Below are positions 50,451 through 61,560 of a stretch of DNA of 64,000 nucleotides, one piece after another. The translations under genes and the position numbers were made by a program. The stretch covers positions 121,724,501 to 121,788,500 of the forward strand of contig NC_060215.1 of NCBI RefSeq assembly GCF_021130785.1, read 5' to 3'. How positions within the stretch are numbered: the stretch's first letter is position 1; each line of letters starts with the position of its first letter. The notes below the pieces were generated by a model. That model had not been told where the DNA came from. It ran no database searches and saw only the letters and a list, made by a program, of their open reading frames with translations. This stretch comes from Homalodisca vitripennis. Its lineage: Eukaryota; Arthropoda; Insecta; Hemiptera; Cicadellidae.

Positions 50451-50765
50451 ACTGACACGAAAATGTCTGGTATTTTGGTGTGATGGCTGACTGTGTGACC
50501 TGTCAGCCATCAACGTCTGGTATGTTGGTGTGGTGGCTGACTGTGTGAGCTGTCAAACGCAACTGACACGGAAACGTCTGGTATGTTGGTGTGGTGGCTG
50601 ACTGTGTGAGCTGTCAAACGCAACTGACACGGAAACGTCTGGTATGTTGGTGTGGTGGCTGACTGTGTGAGCTGTCAAACGCAACTGACACGGAAACGTC
50701 TGGTATGTTGGTGTGGTGGCTGACTGTGAGAGTTGTCGACGCAACTGACACGGAAACTTCTAGCG
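50451..50765. repeat. 61-bp tandem repeat, about five copies
   Basis: Units start near 50451, 50510 (partial), 50562, 50623, 50684 and 50744 (partial). Each has ACTGACACGGAAACGTCTGG, then TATGTTGGTGTGGTGGCTGA and a GAGCTGTCAAACGCA end. The three central copies are identical; edge copies are diverged, the usual pattern for recently homogenised arrays. Confidence 0.95.
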
Positions 50766-53636
50766 TGTTGGTCTTTTGTATTGAATAATTAATTTTTAAA
50801 ACATGCAATTTATAACGAATAACTTCGATATCTCTAGTGGAAGATTGGCATAAATTAAAAATATTGCTCTTTGAGAATTTTTTATGCCAGTATGGACAAT
50901 TATAGAGAAAACTTCTTGTCAGAGCGGTAGTAAATAATTCTCATTATTATATTCTAATGTCATCCTTTATAGAAGACAAGTTAAGTTGAAATACAGTCTA
51001 CCATTATAAACTGATTAAATAAATAGTTTTGAAATTCGTAATGATGGTTGAAATTAAAGTTACATTAGCATAATATTTTAGGATGACTCATAAAAATGTT
51101 TTTTTTAAATTATTATTTATCCTTTTTATGATATTTAATTTTAGGCTAAACTATGAAATGTTTCAATAAAACTTGGTACAAAATTTTTCGAAACGTTTTT
51201 TCTGTCTTAATACTATTAAATATATGTATAAAGTATTTTAAATAATCCTCATTCTTCAGAAAGTAAGTATATTCATTTTTATAATATTGAAGACAATCTA
51301 ACAACTTAAAAGCCGAAAGGTAGAGTTTACTCAGGTCTGTAGGCAGATAAAAATAATCACAGTTCCATCAAGTTCTTAGGTTTTTGGTGGGGACGTGATA
51401 TTTTTGTTTTATTTTAAATAACTCAACTCTGTGAGACACTGCGAGACCACTACACTACACTCAGATATGGTGGTTCTTGATCTCTGGGAAGTTCATGGTA
51501 ATAAAACGATGACCGTGATTGTTGTGTATAAAAATATTTTACCTCTAAGACCCATAATTTGTATAAGTTAAGTAGGCTCGTACAGAAATCATTTTTGGTA
51601 CCGGAGCTCCACGCTCTTTTGGCTAAAAGATCCGAGAAAAACCAATCCATGATAAAATTGATTCTGTAGAACCTCATAGCAATTTTGGTTTAAACCTATC
51701 TCATTCCAAGACGTACATAGTAATAAATTGTTATAAAACGAGATATACCCCTTGTCTCTAAGCGTATTGAAAAAAAAAACATCTAATTTGTCAGTAACAC
51801 GTATAATTTTCATTTCAATTTTCGTTAAAGTCCAACCAAGCTCAACATTTAGCACATCTTTTACAGGTTCAAATACATGAAATCCCATTCAACCACAAGT
51901 CATCTATGTGGGTATAAAAAGGAATTTTCACTGAGGCATCGCACCTTTTATTTCTTTATTGGCAAAAGCAGAGCCAATACTTACAATGGATATTGCTGTG
52001 AGATTAATAACGCTCCTTATGCCCTATGATCAGATTTGTGCAAACAAGAATTTTGTAAATATTCGATAAGAATTGCGGCTGTAATCGTTTTAATGCATAA
52101 TAAAAAAATAGAATATGGCATACGTTTATACATTGCAATAGTTATATTAAAAATTTAATTAAAATGTTGCAACAATCAGAACTCATGCAATATATACTTC
52201 GCCAGAATAACACTTGTATATTATTATTATGTGAATATATTTTACTGTTGTTAGCTGTAATGGTAATAGTTATATGTGAGACTTCGTTTTACTTTTGCCT
52301 ATAGACACTTTTTACAGTAGTAATCGTTGGTATAAATATATGAGGAGTATATAACTACAATGTCGATTAGTGAATACGTATTCGTATTTCTCACTGGAGT
52401 ACTCACAGTCTATCAGCGTATCGTTTATTGGTTTCAGTAAAACATTTAATGAAAATTATGTGAGAAATCTAAAGTTATGTTCTGCTTTGAATTTGTTGTA
52501 AATACTGAAGATCGAACGATTCTGCCTACAAGTTAAGAGTTGCCAGACCATATGTCGCGTAATAGACTTCCCTTAAGTCTGTAACTCCATACGTTCTTAC
52601 GATGATACACTTAGGGTGATACACTTTGTTCTTACCCTAAGTGTTGAATGAATCTTAAAATATTAAATAATATAAAAATAGAAGTAATTTTTTCAACCTT
52701 AAAAACATTACGTATAAGTGTACTTTAGACAAAAAGTGTGCATAGAAGCGAACGGCCGTCATGTTGTAGTTAGTTTGAAAGAGGCGTGCTAAAACATTGG
52801 TCTAAGGAAAGCGTAATAAATATTTGTATATTATGTATTGGAGCATAGTACTTTGAGGTTTGTGTTAGTGTTGTAGTATTAGTGTAACAGTGTTCGCTCG
52901 TATTTCTTTTATTGTTCTGTGTACAGTATTTCTTAAAACCTTGACGAACCTTTGACTTAAATCCTGTTAGATAGTCCAAGTCATAAACACGAAAAATGTT
53001 TTAAATAGCCTAGTAATTGTTTTTTTGGTTCTGCTTTACATTGTTATATTACTGAGAGAGACTTACCGTACGGCAACCCCCTTAAAATTTTAATACAACT
53101 TCTATAAAATACTAAACACATATACAAGATGTTTCTTAGCATTCAAAATCTTGAATTACAAAAACAAAACATTACTGTGCGTACATTACATATATGCTGT
53201 AATAACTAACAAACATTCTATACATGAATTGTAAAACATGTTTTAAACATTTCATGATAAATACTCACAAAATCAACCTTTCTTTGGACGATACCTGAAG
53301 GAGTTTTTAATTCTTTATTCTACCCATATATGATTTAAAATAAATGCAAAACTTTAAAATAACAAAAAAATTCATTTCAAATAAACTATGAAATAAGTTT
53401 TTTAAATATTTATTATGAGATACATTATTGCTTAAAAACAAAAAAAATACTGCTTCTATCCGTAATGTGTAAGTATTACTATACAGATTTAGATTCAAAT
53501 TTTCATTATCTTACCACCGATCCACCCAATTTTCACATGTTAAAGTATAAATGGATGAGCTCTGTCTATTTATTGTATGATTGTCTTGTTCATGGAAACA
53601 CAAAAGACTAATTTAAACATTTTCGCTTTTGCTTAT
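50766..53636. other. AT-rich intergenic sequence with one hairpin
   Basis: ACACTTAGGGT (52607-52617) and ACCCTAAGTGT (52634-52644) form an 11-bp perfect stem with a 16-base loop. A 99-codon minus-strand frame at 51888-51589 has no recognised domain. Confidence 0.45.
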
Positions 53637-53876
53637 GAAAATCCCATCAGCGTACTTGATATTTCTCGTGTAGAAGTAAATATGCATACAAAATTTAAAA
53701 TCTACAGATCTGTTTGTTCTCTGTTATGGTGATGGTTTGAAGAGACAGATATTCAGAAATTTCCCCAGCCTCTCGAGTGACAGTTTCTCAATTAATTTTT
53801 AAATACTTAGCTTCTACTTGCACCATGTGGAAAACACATATATAATTTGAAGTTTATAATAACTCAGATGTGAGAG
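53637..53876 (+). repeat. Dispersed direct repeat, copy 1
   Basis: About 240 bp, from ATCCCATCAGCGTACTTGAT to AACTCAGATGTGAGAG. It is about 90% identical by eye to 55738-55972 in the same orientation. It starts in a short conserved phrase (GATATTTCTCGT..AAGTAAATAT). No coding capacity is recognised. Confidence 0.85.
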
Positions 53877-55652
53877 AAATCGGTAAATTAGTGAGTGAGA
53901 CGGTGGGTGGTTACAAATTGAGACTAGAAGTTTACGAGAGGTATACGTGACTAACAATCATAATACTGTTCTATAACAATGGTGTGACTCATGTGCACGA
54001 GGCCACAATGCTCTTGTTACACGATGTATTATTTCCGTTTCTCTCACCTTTTATTAATGAAACACCCACAATTAATAATATATCTTAGTGGGCAGACAAA
54101 AACAAACGGGTTAAGGTCAACATAAATGTTATATTTTTGTATAGATTACTATAATATTGAGAATATGTATTATTGCAAAATCTTCGAAACTACAAAAATG
54201 TGATATAAAATACCGTAAAGATGTCTGTCTTACCTCTTATGTGTGTTCAATAAAAAGCAGTTTAAACATTTTGTAACATTACCGCAGAAATCCGCGAAAC
54301 TCTGTGGTACAATTAATATCAATTTAATCACATGTGAGTTATTATTCAACCACTACTCATGATTGAACTCCAGTAATGTTACGATATCCTGGCAACACTG
54401 CCGATTTATGCAGCCAATTTAATATTCTGATATTTTTGGTTATTTATAAATGTGTTGTTTTAAGTTCATATTTATTCACTCCTCTTTTAATGACATAGTT
54501 ATGTAAATATATTGGATTTTCAAATTATTTTCCAACCGTCAATTTACTATATAACGTAATTTAATTTTCAGTTCGACTCATTTTAACACTACCTGCCCAA
54601 CCTGAATTGAACTATATTATTTGATTTGAAATTAATTAGTTCCGTAGGATTTCTCTCTAAAATGTTTCCTAGTTTCATAAAACTAATAACTTATTCATTT
54701 CTTATACTATATGGAAAATATGGAGCAAATGGCATGCAGATCCCTTATACTGTTACATGAAATATCTAATAGGCAGGCCGAATTGGGTGAGTGCTACTAA
54801 TGGGCCCTATAGTGAGTGCTTCAGTTGACCGACAAGAGGCAAATGTTTCAGCTACAGTCCGGTGCTGTTTACCATACTAAACAAACGATATGTCTACACC
54901 TTATACCTACAGAGAGTTGGAGTTGGATAAGTTGGAGTAATGTTTTCTCACGATTTTAAAGTAAACCTGCATGGCGTTATTACCGATTCTTTCGGGGGTT
55001 CTGTACAAGTTGTCAAAATATTTATGTTCTTTGAGAATTTTTATAGAAAGCACTGATATCCTTATTCTAACAAACCCAGATACTTTTCAGTAAATATCCA
55101 ACTCTCCAGTTCCTGTAGATTATGAATGTAATTCCTGCTATATCTTATCACTACCTAAACTTAACTCAAAATAGTGCTCTTCAGTTCAGATGAATCGGTT
55201 CCTTCTGCAGTACCAGCTACAGGGAGATAAGATAAAATCGTAGAACTAATTTTCAAGTTTGACAAAGTAAAACCAGTAAAAGATGTTGGTAAAAAAATGG
55301 TGGAGAAAAATCCTAAATCGCATTGTAAACTGTTATAAAAAAATTATATAAATCGTCACTCGAAGGTACAGAGAAAATCTGTTAAAAAATGATAAAATAC
55401 CCTACACTGTTAATCAGGCAGCTACAGATAAGAACAAATTATACTACAAAATATTACTACCTTGAATTAATAAACGTTGTCAAGTTTTATGTATGAATTT
55501 TGAATGTATTATTCCAAGGACAAGGTTGGTGATCTTGTTCCTCGGTCTCCCTGTATCTGGTTGTGAGGGACTGCCCATGGAATGAGTTGTGGTACTTCAG
55601 AAATACTCACCCATCAGGTTTCATTGGCAGATCATTCTTTCTGCTGCCTGGA

Positions 55653-55655
<3 letters not shown>
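53877..55655. other. AT-rich intergenic sequence; one weak exon-like spot
   Basis: At about 54711-54783 a short frame (MENMEQMACRSLILLHEISN...) ends at a good donor (GAATTGG then GTGAGT), but no convincing acceptor precedes it. The remainder is featureless. Confidence 0.35.

Positions 55656-55711
<56 letters not shown>
55656..55711. repeat. (AT)n microsatellite
   Basis: A nearly pure AT run lying just upstream of repeat copy 2. Confidence 0.95.
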
Positions 55712-55714
<3 letters not shown>

Positions 55715-55737
55715 AGAATAAGGGAGAATATTATAAA

Positions 55738-55972
55738 AACCCCGTCAGCGAACTCGATATTTCTCGTATAAAAGTAAATATTTATACAAAATTTAAAATC
55801 TACGGATCTGTTTGTTCTCTGTTAGTGATGGTGTGAAGAGACAGATATTCAGAAATTTTCCCAGCCCCTCGAGTGACAATATCTCGATACACTTTTAAAT
55901 ATTTAGCTTCTACTTGCACCATGTGGAAAACACATATATAATTTGAAGTTTATAATAACTCAGATGTGAGAG
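55738..55972 (+). repeat. Dispersed direct repeat, copy 2
   Basis: It matches 53637-53876 and ends at the same AACTCAGATGTGAGAG, after which a TATAGTATAG microsatellite begins. The common end point suggests a defined 3' boundary of a mobile element. Confidence 0.85.
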
Positions 55973-56424
55973 TATAGTATAGTATATAGTATATTGGTAT
56001 AGTATATAGTAAGTATAGAGAGAATAAGGAGATCTATGCAAGAGCCTCTGCAGCAGCCTTCATTTCTAAAAGTATACTTTGACGAAGATAATTAAAATGA
56101 TATTCATTGTGTTATTTACCTTGGTGTTAAATATGACCTGATTATATTGACAATACAAGTGATAGTAGCTTAATTTCCTGACCCTAACACAGACGCAAAC
56201 CGTCAAGACTACTATTCTCTGTTTGAAGTTTGTTTTGGGGGATGGAAATGTAAAAAAAGAATCCAAATTTTTCCTCCATTTGCCACTATGAATACTTACA
56301 AGTACCTCACAATACTCCGAACCTTACAGTTCTGACACGACTCATATTAACGTCAAACTAATCCCGAGTATTACCACTGTACAGTGGGATACTAGTATTT
56401 CTGTACCCCTTTTTAGTAGTGTCC
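55973..56424. other. Intergenic sequence, nothing recognised
   Basis: It contains a short TATAGTATA repeat at 55974-56010. Confidence 0.4.
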
Positions 56425-56490
56425 GATCCCATTTTAACCCTTATTCTGCCCGTACTCATGGCCACTGACCTATGAGAATGGCCTGAGCTA
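56425..56490 (-). mobile_element. SINE fragment, body of the tRNA-derived family
   Basis: The plus strand reads CCGATCCCATTTTAACCCTT, then ATTCTGCCCGTACTCATGGC and CACTGACCTATGAGAATGGC. It aligns with about 46541-46606 of the SINE at 46.5 kb. The tRNA-like head is missing. Confidence 0.6.
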
Positions 56491-57415
56491 TACTACTCCC
56501 GATTTCATCACCTGCATATTGTGTGCTATGAAATAGTTTTCTCAGATTCATGACATGTGATTGTATTATCGATACTTGAATCAAAAACATCATCCAGATC
56601 AGTTTCTAATTGATAGAAAAATCGCAAAACAAATTTAATATGTTTAAAATCGCATAGGAATAGAGCACTTAATGATTTTATAATATCAAACATAATATAG
56701 ATATGGTAGGAAGAATTGATACTATATAAATGTTGAGTCTATCTCCAGTTCACCTTCCTTTTATTGCAGCGTTTGGTATTTGACAATGTCTCAGACTTGA
56801 ATTTGGAGTTATGTTCATCTAAAGAGATACAAAGAAAGTCTCCTACTAAATGAAGCAGAGCGTAAAATGAACCTTTACATCGTTAATAGGTGAGGTGGTA
56901 TTCTCATCGTCTCATCAGGTGCACAATTTACTGCGCAGGCGCACGCAGACCTATGTAAAGTACTCCCCTTGCCTTTGCAATACTGGTTTACGATTATCAA
57001 AATATCAAAGATTTATTTAATTAACTTTTGTTCTTAACCCTTAGGTGTCGGTGGTATTTGACTCATACCCGCCCGTGAGTAGCGGTGCAGTAGAGACCTT
57101 GGCTTCTCTGGCTGGTCGTCAACGGGGGAAAGACTGCAGCTGGTGGGGTAAGGTGGCAACGCTCTGCAGTATAATTTAATTTCAAGTAGTTTTTACTTAT
57201 AGTGACCGGTTCGAAATAAGTAAATATAAACTAACTTTGCAGTTTCAATTTATCTGTAAATCGTGCAAATGATCTCTCATTACCTAGTAAGTGATTGCTG
57301 GCTGTAAATCAAATCGCTATACTAAGAAGGCTGGCAGTAAATCGTTGTTTGTATCGACTATAGAGCGCCGCACTTAATCAGTCACTCATCGGTCACTTAT
57401 CACTACTTATCAACG
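56491..57415. other. Intergenic sequence, nothing recognised
   Basis: A GC-richer patch at 57040-57170 lies just before the SINE-like head. No gene is recognised. Confidence 0.35.
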
Positions 57416-57540
57416 GTTTAAGTGGCTGAACCGATAGCGTCATAGAGTCAAAACAATGAGTCAGCGGATCAAATCCCAGTACCTGGCATATCATTTTATT
57501 ACTTGTGTCTAGTTAACTTATTTTTATCATCATATTTTAT
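57416..57540 (+). mobile_element. tRNA-like SINE head (probable)
   Basis: An A-box-like AGTGGCTGAACCGATAGCG (57421-57439) and a B-box-like GGATCAAATCC (57466-57476) are correctly spaced for a Pol III type 2 promoter. The downstream text (CAGTACCTGGCATATC) does not close a tRNA acceptor stem, so this is best read as a tRNA-derived SINE. Confidence 0.5.
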
Positions 57541-57589
57541 CAGTTTTATCGCATTGAATATTATTGTAAACATTTTATTGCATTAAAAA

Positions 57590-57832
57590 AAAAAGTAAAG
57601 AATGTCTTATTTTACCAGGCGAAGTTAGGGCTAAGAAGCCCTCTCTAACACTTAACCTAGGAACCAACGGCTTAAAGGTTACTTCCGAACCACCACCAAT
57701 GGCCGGGCAGGCGGGCCGCTTGCAAGGACAGGATCGCTCAGCGGTCACCTGTCCAAGCAGCAGCCACGCTCGGCGTTGCTTGACCTGGTTATCTTGCGAT
57801 AACCGCCGTACCCACTACACTGCACCATTGGC
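57590..57832 (-). mobile_element. 5S rRNA-derived SINE
   Basis: On the minus strand the sequence GTCAAGCAACGCCGAGCGTGG (about 57784 downward) matches box A of the 5S rRNA internal promoter, and CTTGGACAGGTGACCGC (57757-57741) matches box C ('cTTGGATGGGTGACCGCC'). The 5S-like head is followed by a GC-rich body (GGCGGGC..CCGGCCATTGG, GCCGTTGGTTCC, AGAGAGGGCTTCTTAGCCCT) and an A/T tail at about 57575-57600. A true 5S gene would continue to its 3' stem; this does not. SINEs with 5S heads (SINE3 type) are known. Confidence 0.7.
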
Positions 57833-57994
57833 ATTTTACTTGTAATAATATTTTTTATTACTAACATTTTTATTGATTTATCATTTATTATTTACAAAAT
57901 GCTTAAAATAGAGTAAACGAAAACTGGTAAACTCCTTATCATCTTCAGTGGTATAAATATAGACATGATAGGGTTCTGACAACTGTGAGACGTA

Positions 57995-58780
57995 TTGGCG
58001 ATGCTTAGGGAGAAATTTTGGTACTTCAATCAAAACCCATACTGGGGAACAACCCATCACTATGCGGTAGCTCCTGTCACCGGTGCGCCGTGCTGTCCCG
58101 TCACCCGGATCCTGCTCTACGCGCGACCCACGCCATCGATACCTACAGCCTGTACCACACCTACTGCCTCTTTCCGCAGCCACTAATACACATGACCCAC
58201 CCACCCACTCCTTCCATCTCAACTCCTATAAGAAAATCAAGCCCTCCAGGAAGTTCCAGAGATTCACGACCTCCAGGAACAGATGAAAGTCATCCAGTCA
58301 TGCTCGACATCTCACCGGTGTAATGCCCGCATAATGAGTGTAGTGGTGGAGTGCAATTCCGGCATCGGTATCTCTAACTCCATCACATAATCTGCTCCTC
58401 CTTCGGGCAAATGTTTAGTCTTGGCCTACGGGAACATGGATGTAGCCGCCGCCGTCTGGCAGGTCGTGGTATTTAGCAACCTTGAAGAAACAACAGGATG
58501 ATGTCCAAAGTCCTGATACCGCCCTTATTTCCAAGGCACCATCATTCTCCCCCCCATACCAGTCCCATACAGGAGACCATCAGAGTCGTAAACGCCTACA
58601 TCAACGAGCCCTGTGTTCGGAGTGAGGGAGTATAGGTGATCGACATAACCCGGATCGGTCGACAGTTCTTAAAATCTCACGGCCAACATATTCGAGAGAG
58701 TGAGAAGCGACTAGTGACAGGCCTCATGGCTGCACACCTGGCTTCAATGGAATCTGACCCTCGCCGCCACCATCTCTAAC
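57995..58780 (+). pseudogene. LINE ORF1 remnant with esterase (SGNH hydrolase)-like domain
   Basis: CR1-like LINEs can carry an esterase domain in ORF1, and this looks like a decayed one. A Pro/Ser/Thr-rich stretch (58100-58300) precedes GKCLVLAYGNMDVAAAVWQ at 58406-58460, resembling 'cLVl.aGTNDva'. After a frameshift, 58498-58740 reads VLIPPLFPRHHHSPP...IRVVNAYINE, then VIDITRIGRQFLKSHGQHIR and EKRLVTGLMAAHL, the final block that carries the catalytic 'D..x.HG.H' in SGNH hydrolases. A TAG lies just before VID. The nucleophile Ser block is not readable. The piece is followed on the same strand by endonuclease and reverse transcriptase pieces, so one element is likely. Confidence 0.55.
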
Positions 58781-59039
58781 ATGTCGCTCCACTTCGCCAC
58801 ACACTGCCCACTGCCTTGGCGAGTCTGGTGAAGCACCGAAACCCAATCTTCATGAGACGACGAAGAACCCAAGGATGTTGCATTTTTAAACATTCGCTGA
58901 CGCCGTTAAAAGCACACATAATATAGTATTAGATAAACAAAATTTTTTAAGGAACCATTTACTAGCCACCGAAACAAACTGACTGACTTCAAACCGAAAT
59001 ATAAAAAGCAAACTCGATAAAAAACGTATCAGAAAGCTT

Positions 59040-59625
59040 GCTCATCAAAATGCACAAACGGTGACAAACAAGAGAATGGACCTTGTGCGAAGAGCTGCTA
59101 GTCATATCCGAACACGGATATAACAGCAGCAACATTGGATATTTCAAAATTAAAAACTACGAATTGGCTAACAAATGCTGTCACACCTCAGCAGAAGTTA
59201 TATTTGTTCGGAATAATTTTTGGTCTACTCCTGTTTCTATCGACATCACTACTGGCAAAAAATTACAAGATACAGGGTAAACATTCACAGAAACAACACA
59301 ATCCAAATAATAGAGTGTACAGGTCCCCAAACGTAGATGAAACTTTTTAAATTTGAAAAAAATCCGACTGAAATTCCAAAAAAATAATCACAAGTTCATC
59401 GTTATAGGAGATCTTTGATATCAATGGTCTCATGAGGAAAAGTTTCGCTGACTTGCTGGAATCATTTGTTCTTGTTTAGTCGATAGACAAACCAACGAGT
59501 TACCCTCAAGCACTTCAGCGACGGCAGTTGTAACATCATCTCATACTCGACTGACTTCTTGGTGTCTGTGATCAACACAGCCATCTCAGACCACCGTGAG
59601 TTATCTCAATACAGCACGAGATAAA
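59040..59625 (+). pseudogene. LINE ORF2 endonuclease (EEP) remnant
   Basis: Conserved endonuclease blocks follow one another in shifting frames: VYRSPNVDE (about 59319), KFQKNNHKFIVIGDL (59373-59417, with the GD of the GDFN motif), PTSYPQ/LPSSTSA (about 59490) and VSVINTAISDHREL (about 59562-59605), where SDH is the conserved active-site motif. The frames are broken by many stops. It lies between the esterase-type ORF1 piece and the reverse transcriptase piece, in the normal LINE order. Confidence 0.7.
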
Positions 59626-60037
59626 ATCTACTAAACAACATTAAAAAAATAAACTACTTTCTTTTCTTTCGAAAGTGAGTTGGACCTGCCAATTTCATTT
59701 TTTATCTGATCGTGAGCTGTCACTTGAAAAAATCTATCAAAGGCCAAATTATATGAATAGATTAAAAGAGATTTTTTGGTTTCAATAGGTAAATTACGAA
59801 GTTTCTCCGAAATTAACAAGCAATCTAGAGACCAGTCTTTCTATTTGTTCTTTTAAAAATTGTAAGCAGATTTAAGAAAAGGTGATCAGAGCAGCAAAAG
59901 CATATGATGTTACCAAAAATAGCTTATGTTCAACAATAAAAAACCCCGCATAAGCTGGCATAAAAAATAAATTTTAATTAAATAAAACACAAATCTAATT
60001 TTAGATTTTAAATAGTAATAGAGATACACTTAGAGTT

Positions 60038-60565
60038 TTTATTGACTCATAAAACATTTACTGCCTTAATCACAACATCCTCATTCACAGTCTAGAATAT
60101 TATGGGATACGAGGAGTGCCACAGGATTGGCTTGACCCTATTCGTAAAAATGTCTTTTGCATGGTCGGGAGGGAGTGATTTAGGTCATGGGGTTAATCAA
60201 GCCTCCATTCTCAGTCCACTACTCATTTTACTGTATGCCAATTCATCTTTACTCTAGCATGACGAATAGTCTAGCATGCCATTGACATGACTCTGTATTG
60301 CCGATTCCGATGTGAGTTAGTGCGTGGCAGAGACATCCACAGGTATGATACTAGAGGTGGGGACAGCTACAGGATGCAACATCATAGAACACTGGCATCT
60401 GAACAACTTCCTTCACAGGCTGGTGTCAGATTAATTAATAATCTCCCTGAGAGCATAAAAAATCTCAAAAACCTAACCCTGTATAAAGCTCGATTAAAGG
60501 ACCTTTTAGTGTATGAAGTGTTTTACTCTGTAGATGAGTTCATGTTACGCCGCTGGGACCACTAA
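60038..60565 (+). pseudogene. LINE ORF2 reverse transcriptase remnant and C-terminus
   Basis: 60053-60122 reads CLNHNILIHSLEYYGIRGVPQDWL, the 'vdH..Ll.KLe.YGirG....W' block of CR1/Jockey reverse transcriptases. About 60188-60241 reads GVNQASILSPLLILLYAN, matching 'GVPQGSiLGPlLFllYvND'; the YxDD region is deleted. The C-terminal frame 60287-60565 (RGRDIHRYDTRGGDSYRMQH, GVRLINNLPESIKNLKN, FYSVDEFMLRRWDH) is intact and in one frame. Deletion between the two parts removes roughly the palm to thumb. The ending matches the fragment at 7231-7275. Confidence 0.8.
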
Positions 60566-60754
60566 ATTTTCGTAACTTAGTACCGATACTGAAGCCATGT
60601 ATGAATGAGAGGGAGAATGTAATTTAATGTATGTATGCGAGCAGTGAATGAATCTTAGGATAGCAAATTGCAGGATTTTAACTTTATTTATTGACATTTA
60701 CAAATACAATGTAACATTGTTTGAACACAATAAAAATATGATTGATTGATTGAC
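60566..60754 (+). mobile_element. LINE 3' UTR with (GATT)n tail
   Basis: After the stop there are about 170 bp of AT-rich 3' UTR, ending AACACAATAAAAATATGATT and then GATTGATTGA at 60740-60754. Short tandem 3' tails instead of poly-A are typical of CR1/Jockey-type elements, so this marks the 3' end of the copy. Confidence 0.7.
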
Positions 60755-60859
60755 TATCTGTGTCAATGCAAAATCAAACGCAGAACTTTAAATTGATAAA
60801 ATTTACTTAGTTCAACAAATTGATTCAACATTTAGATTAGCTCAACGATCATGTCAAAA

Positions 60860-61560
60860 TCGGTATTTGTTCAGTTTGGTTTGCGGCCTGGTGACTCAAA
60901 TCAGATCGCAGCTATCGAAAGCACCCAACTCAGGTATTGATTACTGCGTACTATATATTGATATACACCCACCTGTAGTACATATTAGTCTTGTGGACGG
61001 GTTGTTCAAACATACATAACTCTAGAGTGTTTACCCTCCAGAAACAAGACGTTAGAACAATTGCAAAACTTTAATTTATCGTGCAGTCCAGCATTCAGAT
61101 ATCTGTAACTGTTGTCATTGCCCTGCCTTTACATTGTAGAGACATCTCTGTTTTCCGATAAAATTGTAGGTTTTTCACATAAGAGGTAATGACATACACT
61201 CTTATGAAACCAGAGGACTACCAAATTGGGAGAAACAGGGCGGTACATAAACGTTTTCCTTCTTAGACAGGATCTCAGTTTGTCAACAAATTGTAAAATT
61301 TGATTAAATGTGCTGCATTACTCAAGGCATATAAAACTCGTCTGAAAAGTACAGACGAGAGCATGGCACGTAATTGGCTGACCGACACTAGCGTTAGAGT
61401 AGAAAATTAGAAGGAATGAGAAGTGGACGGATGGAACACATTATATGCATTAAAGAGACCTAGTTGTCATGTATGAATCCTATATCTAAGCCCATTTTCT
61501 TACTTGACAAGTGCTATAACTTGTACATGTTCATAACCAATAAATTATTATTATTATTTA
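60860..61560 (+). pseudogene. Second LINE reverse transcriptase C-terminal remnant with (ATT)n tail
   Basis: Broken frames give YILVLWTGCSNIHNSRVFTL followed by QKQDVRTIA (about 60985-61060, the 'lQKkavR.ia' block), LPCLYIVETSLF (about 61125-61160, 'LtlpcLYi.e'), SYETRGLPNWEKQ (61200-61238) and ALLKAYKTRLKSTDES (about 61317-61364). The copy ends near 61560 in ATTATTATTATTTATTA. It differs in sequence and tail from the LINE directly before it, so it is a separate insertion, 5'-truncated. Confidence 0.7.

Noticed and set aside
51589..51888. 99-codon minus-strand frame
   Set aside because: No recognisable motif and no supporting signals; reported only as part of the intergenic stretch.
57416..57490. 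A functional tRNA gene
   Set aside because: Promoter boxes are present but no cloverleaf acceptor stem can be formed; the SINE reading fits better.
57736..57790. A genuine 5S rRNA gene
   Set aside because: Only the internal promoter part matches; the 5' and 3' stem sequences of 5S are absent.
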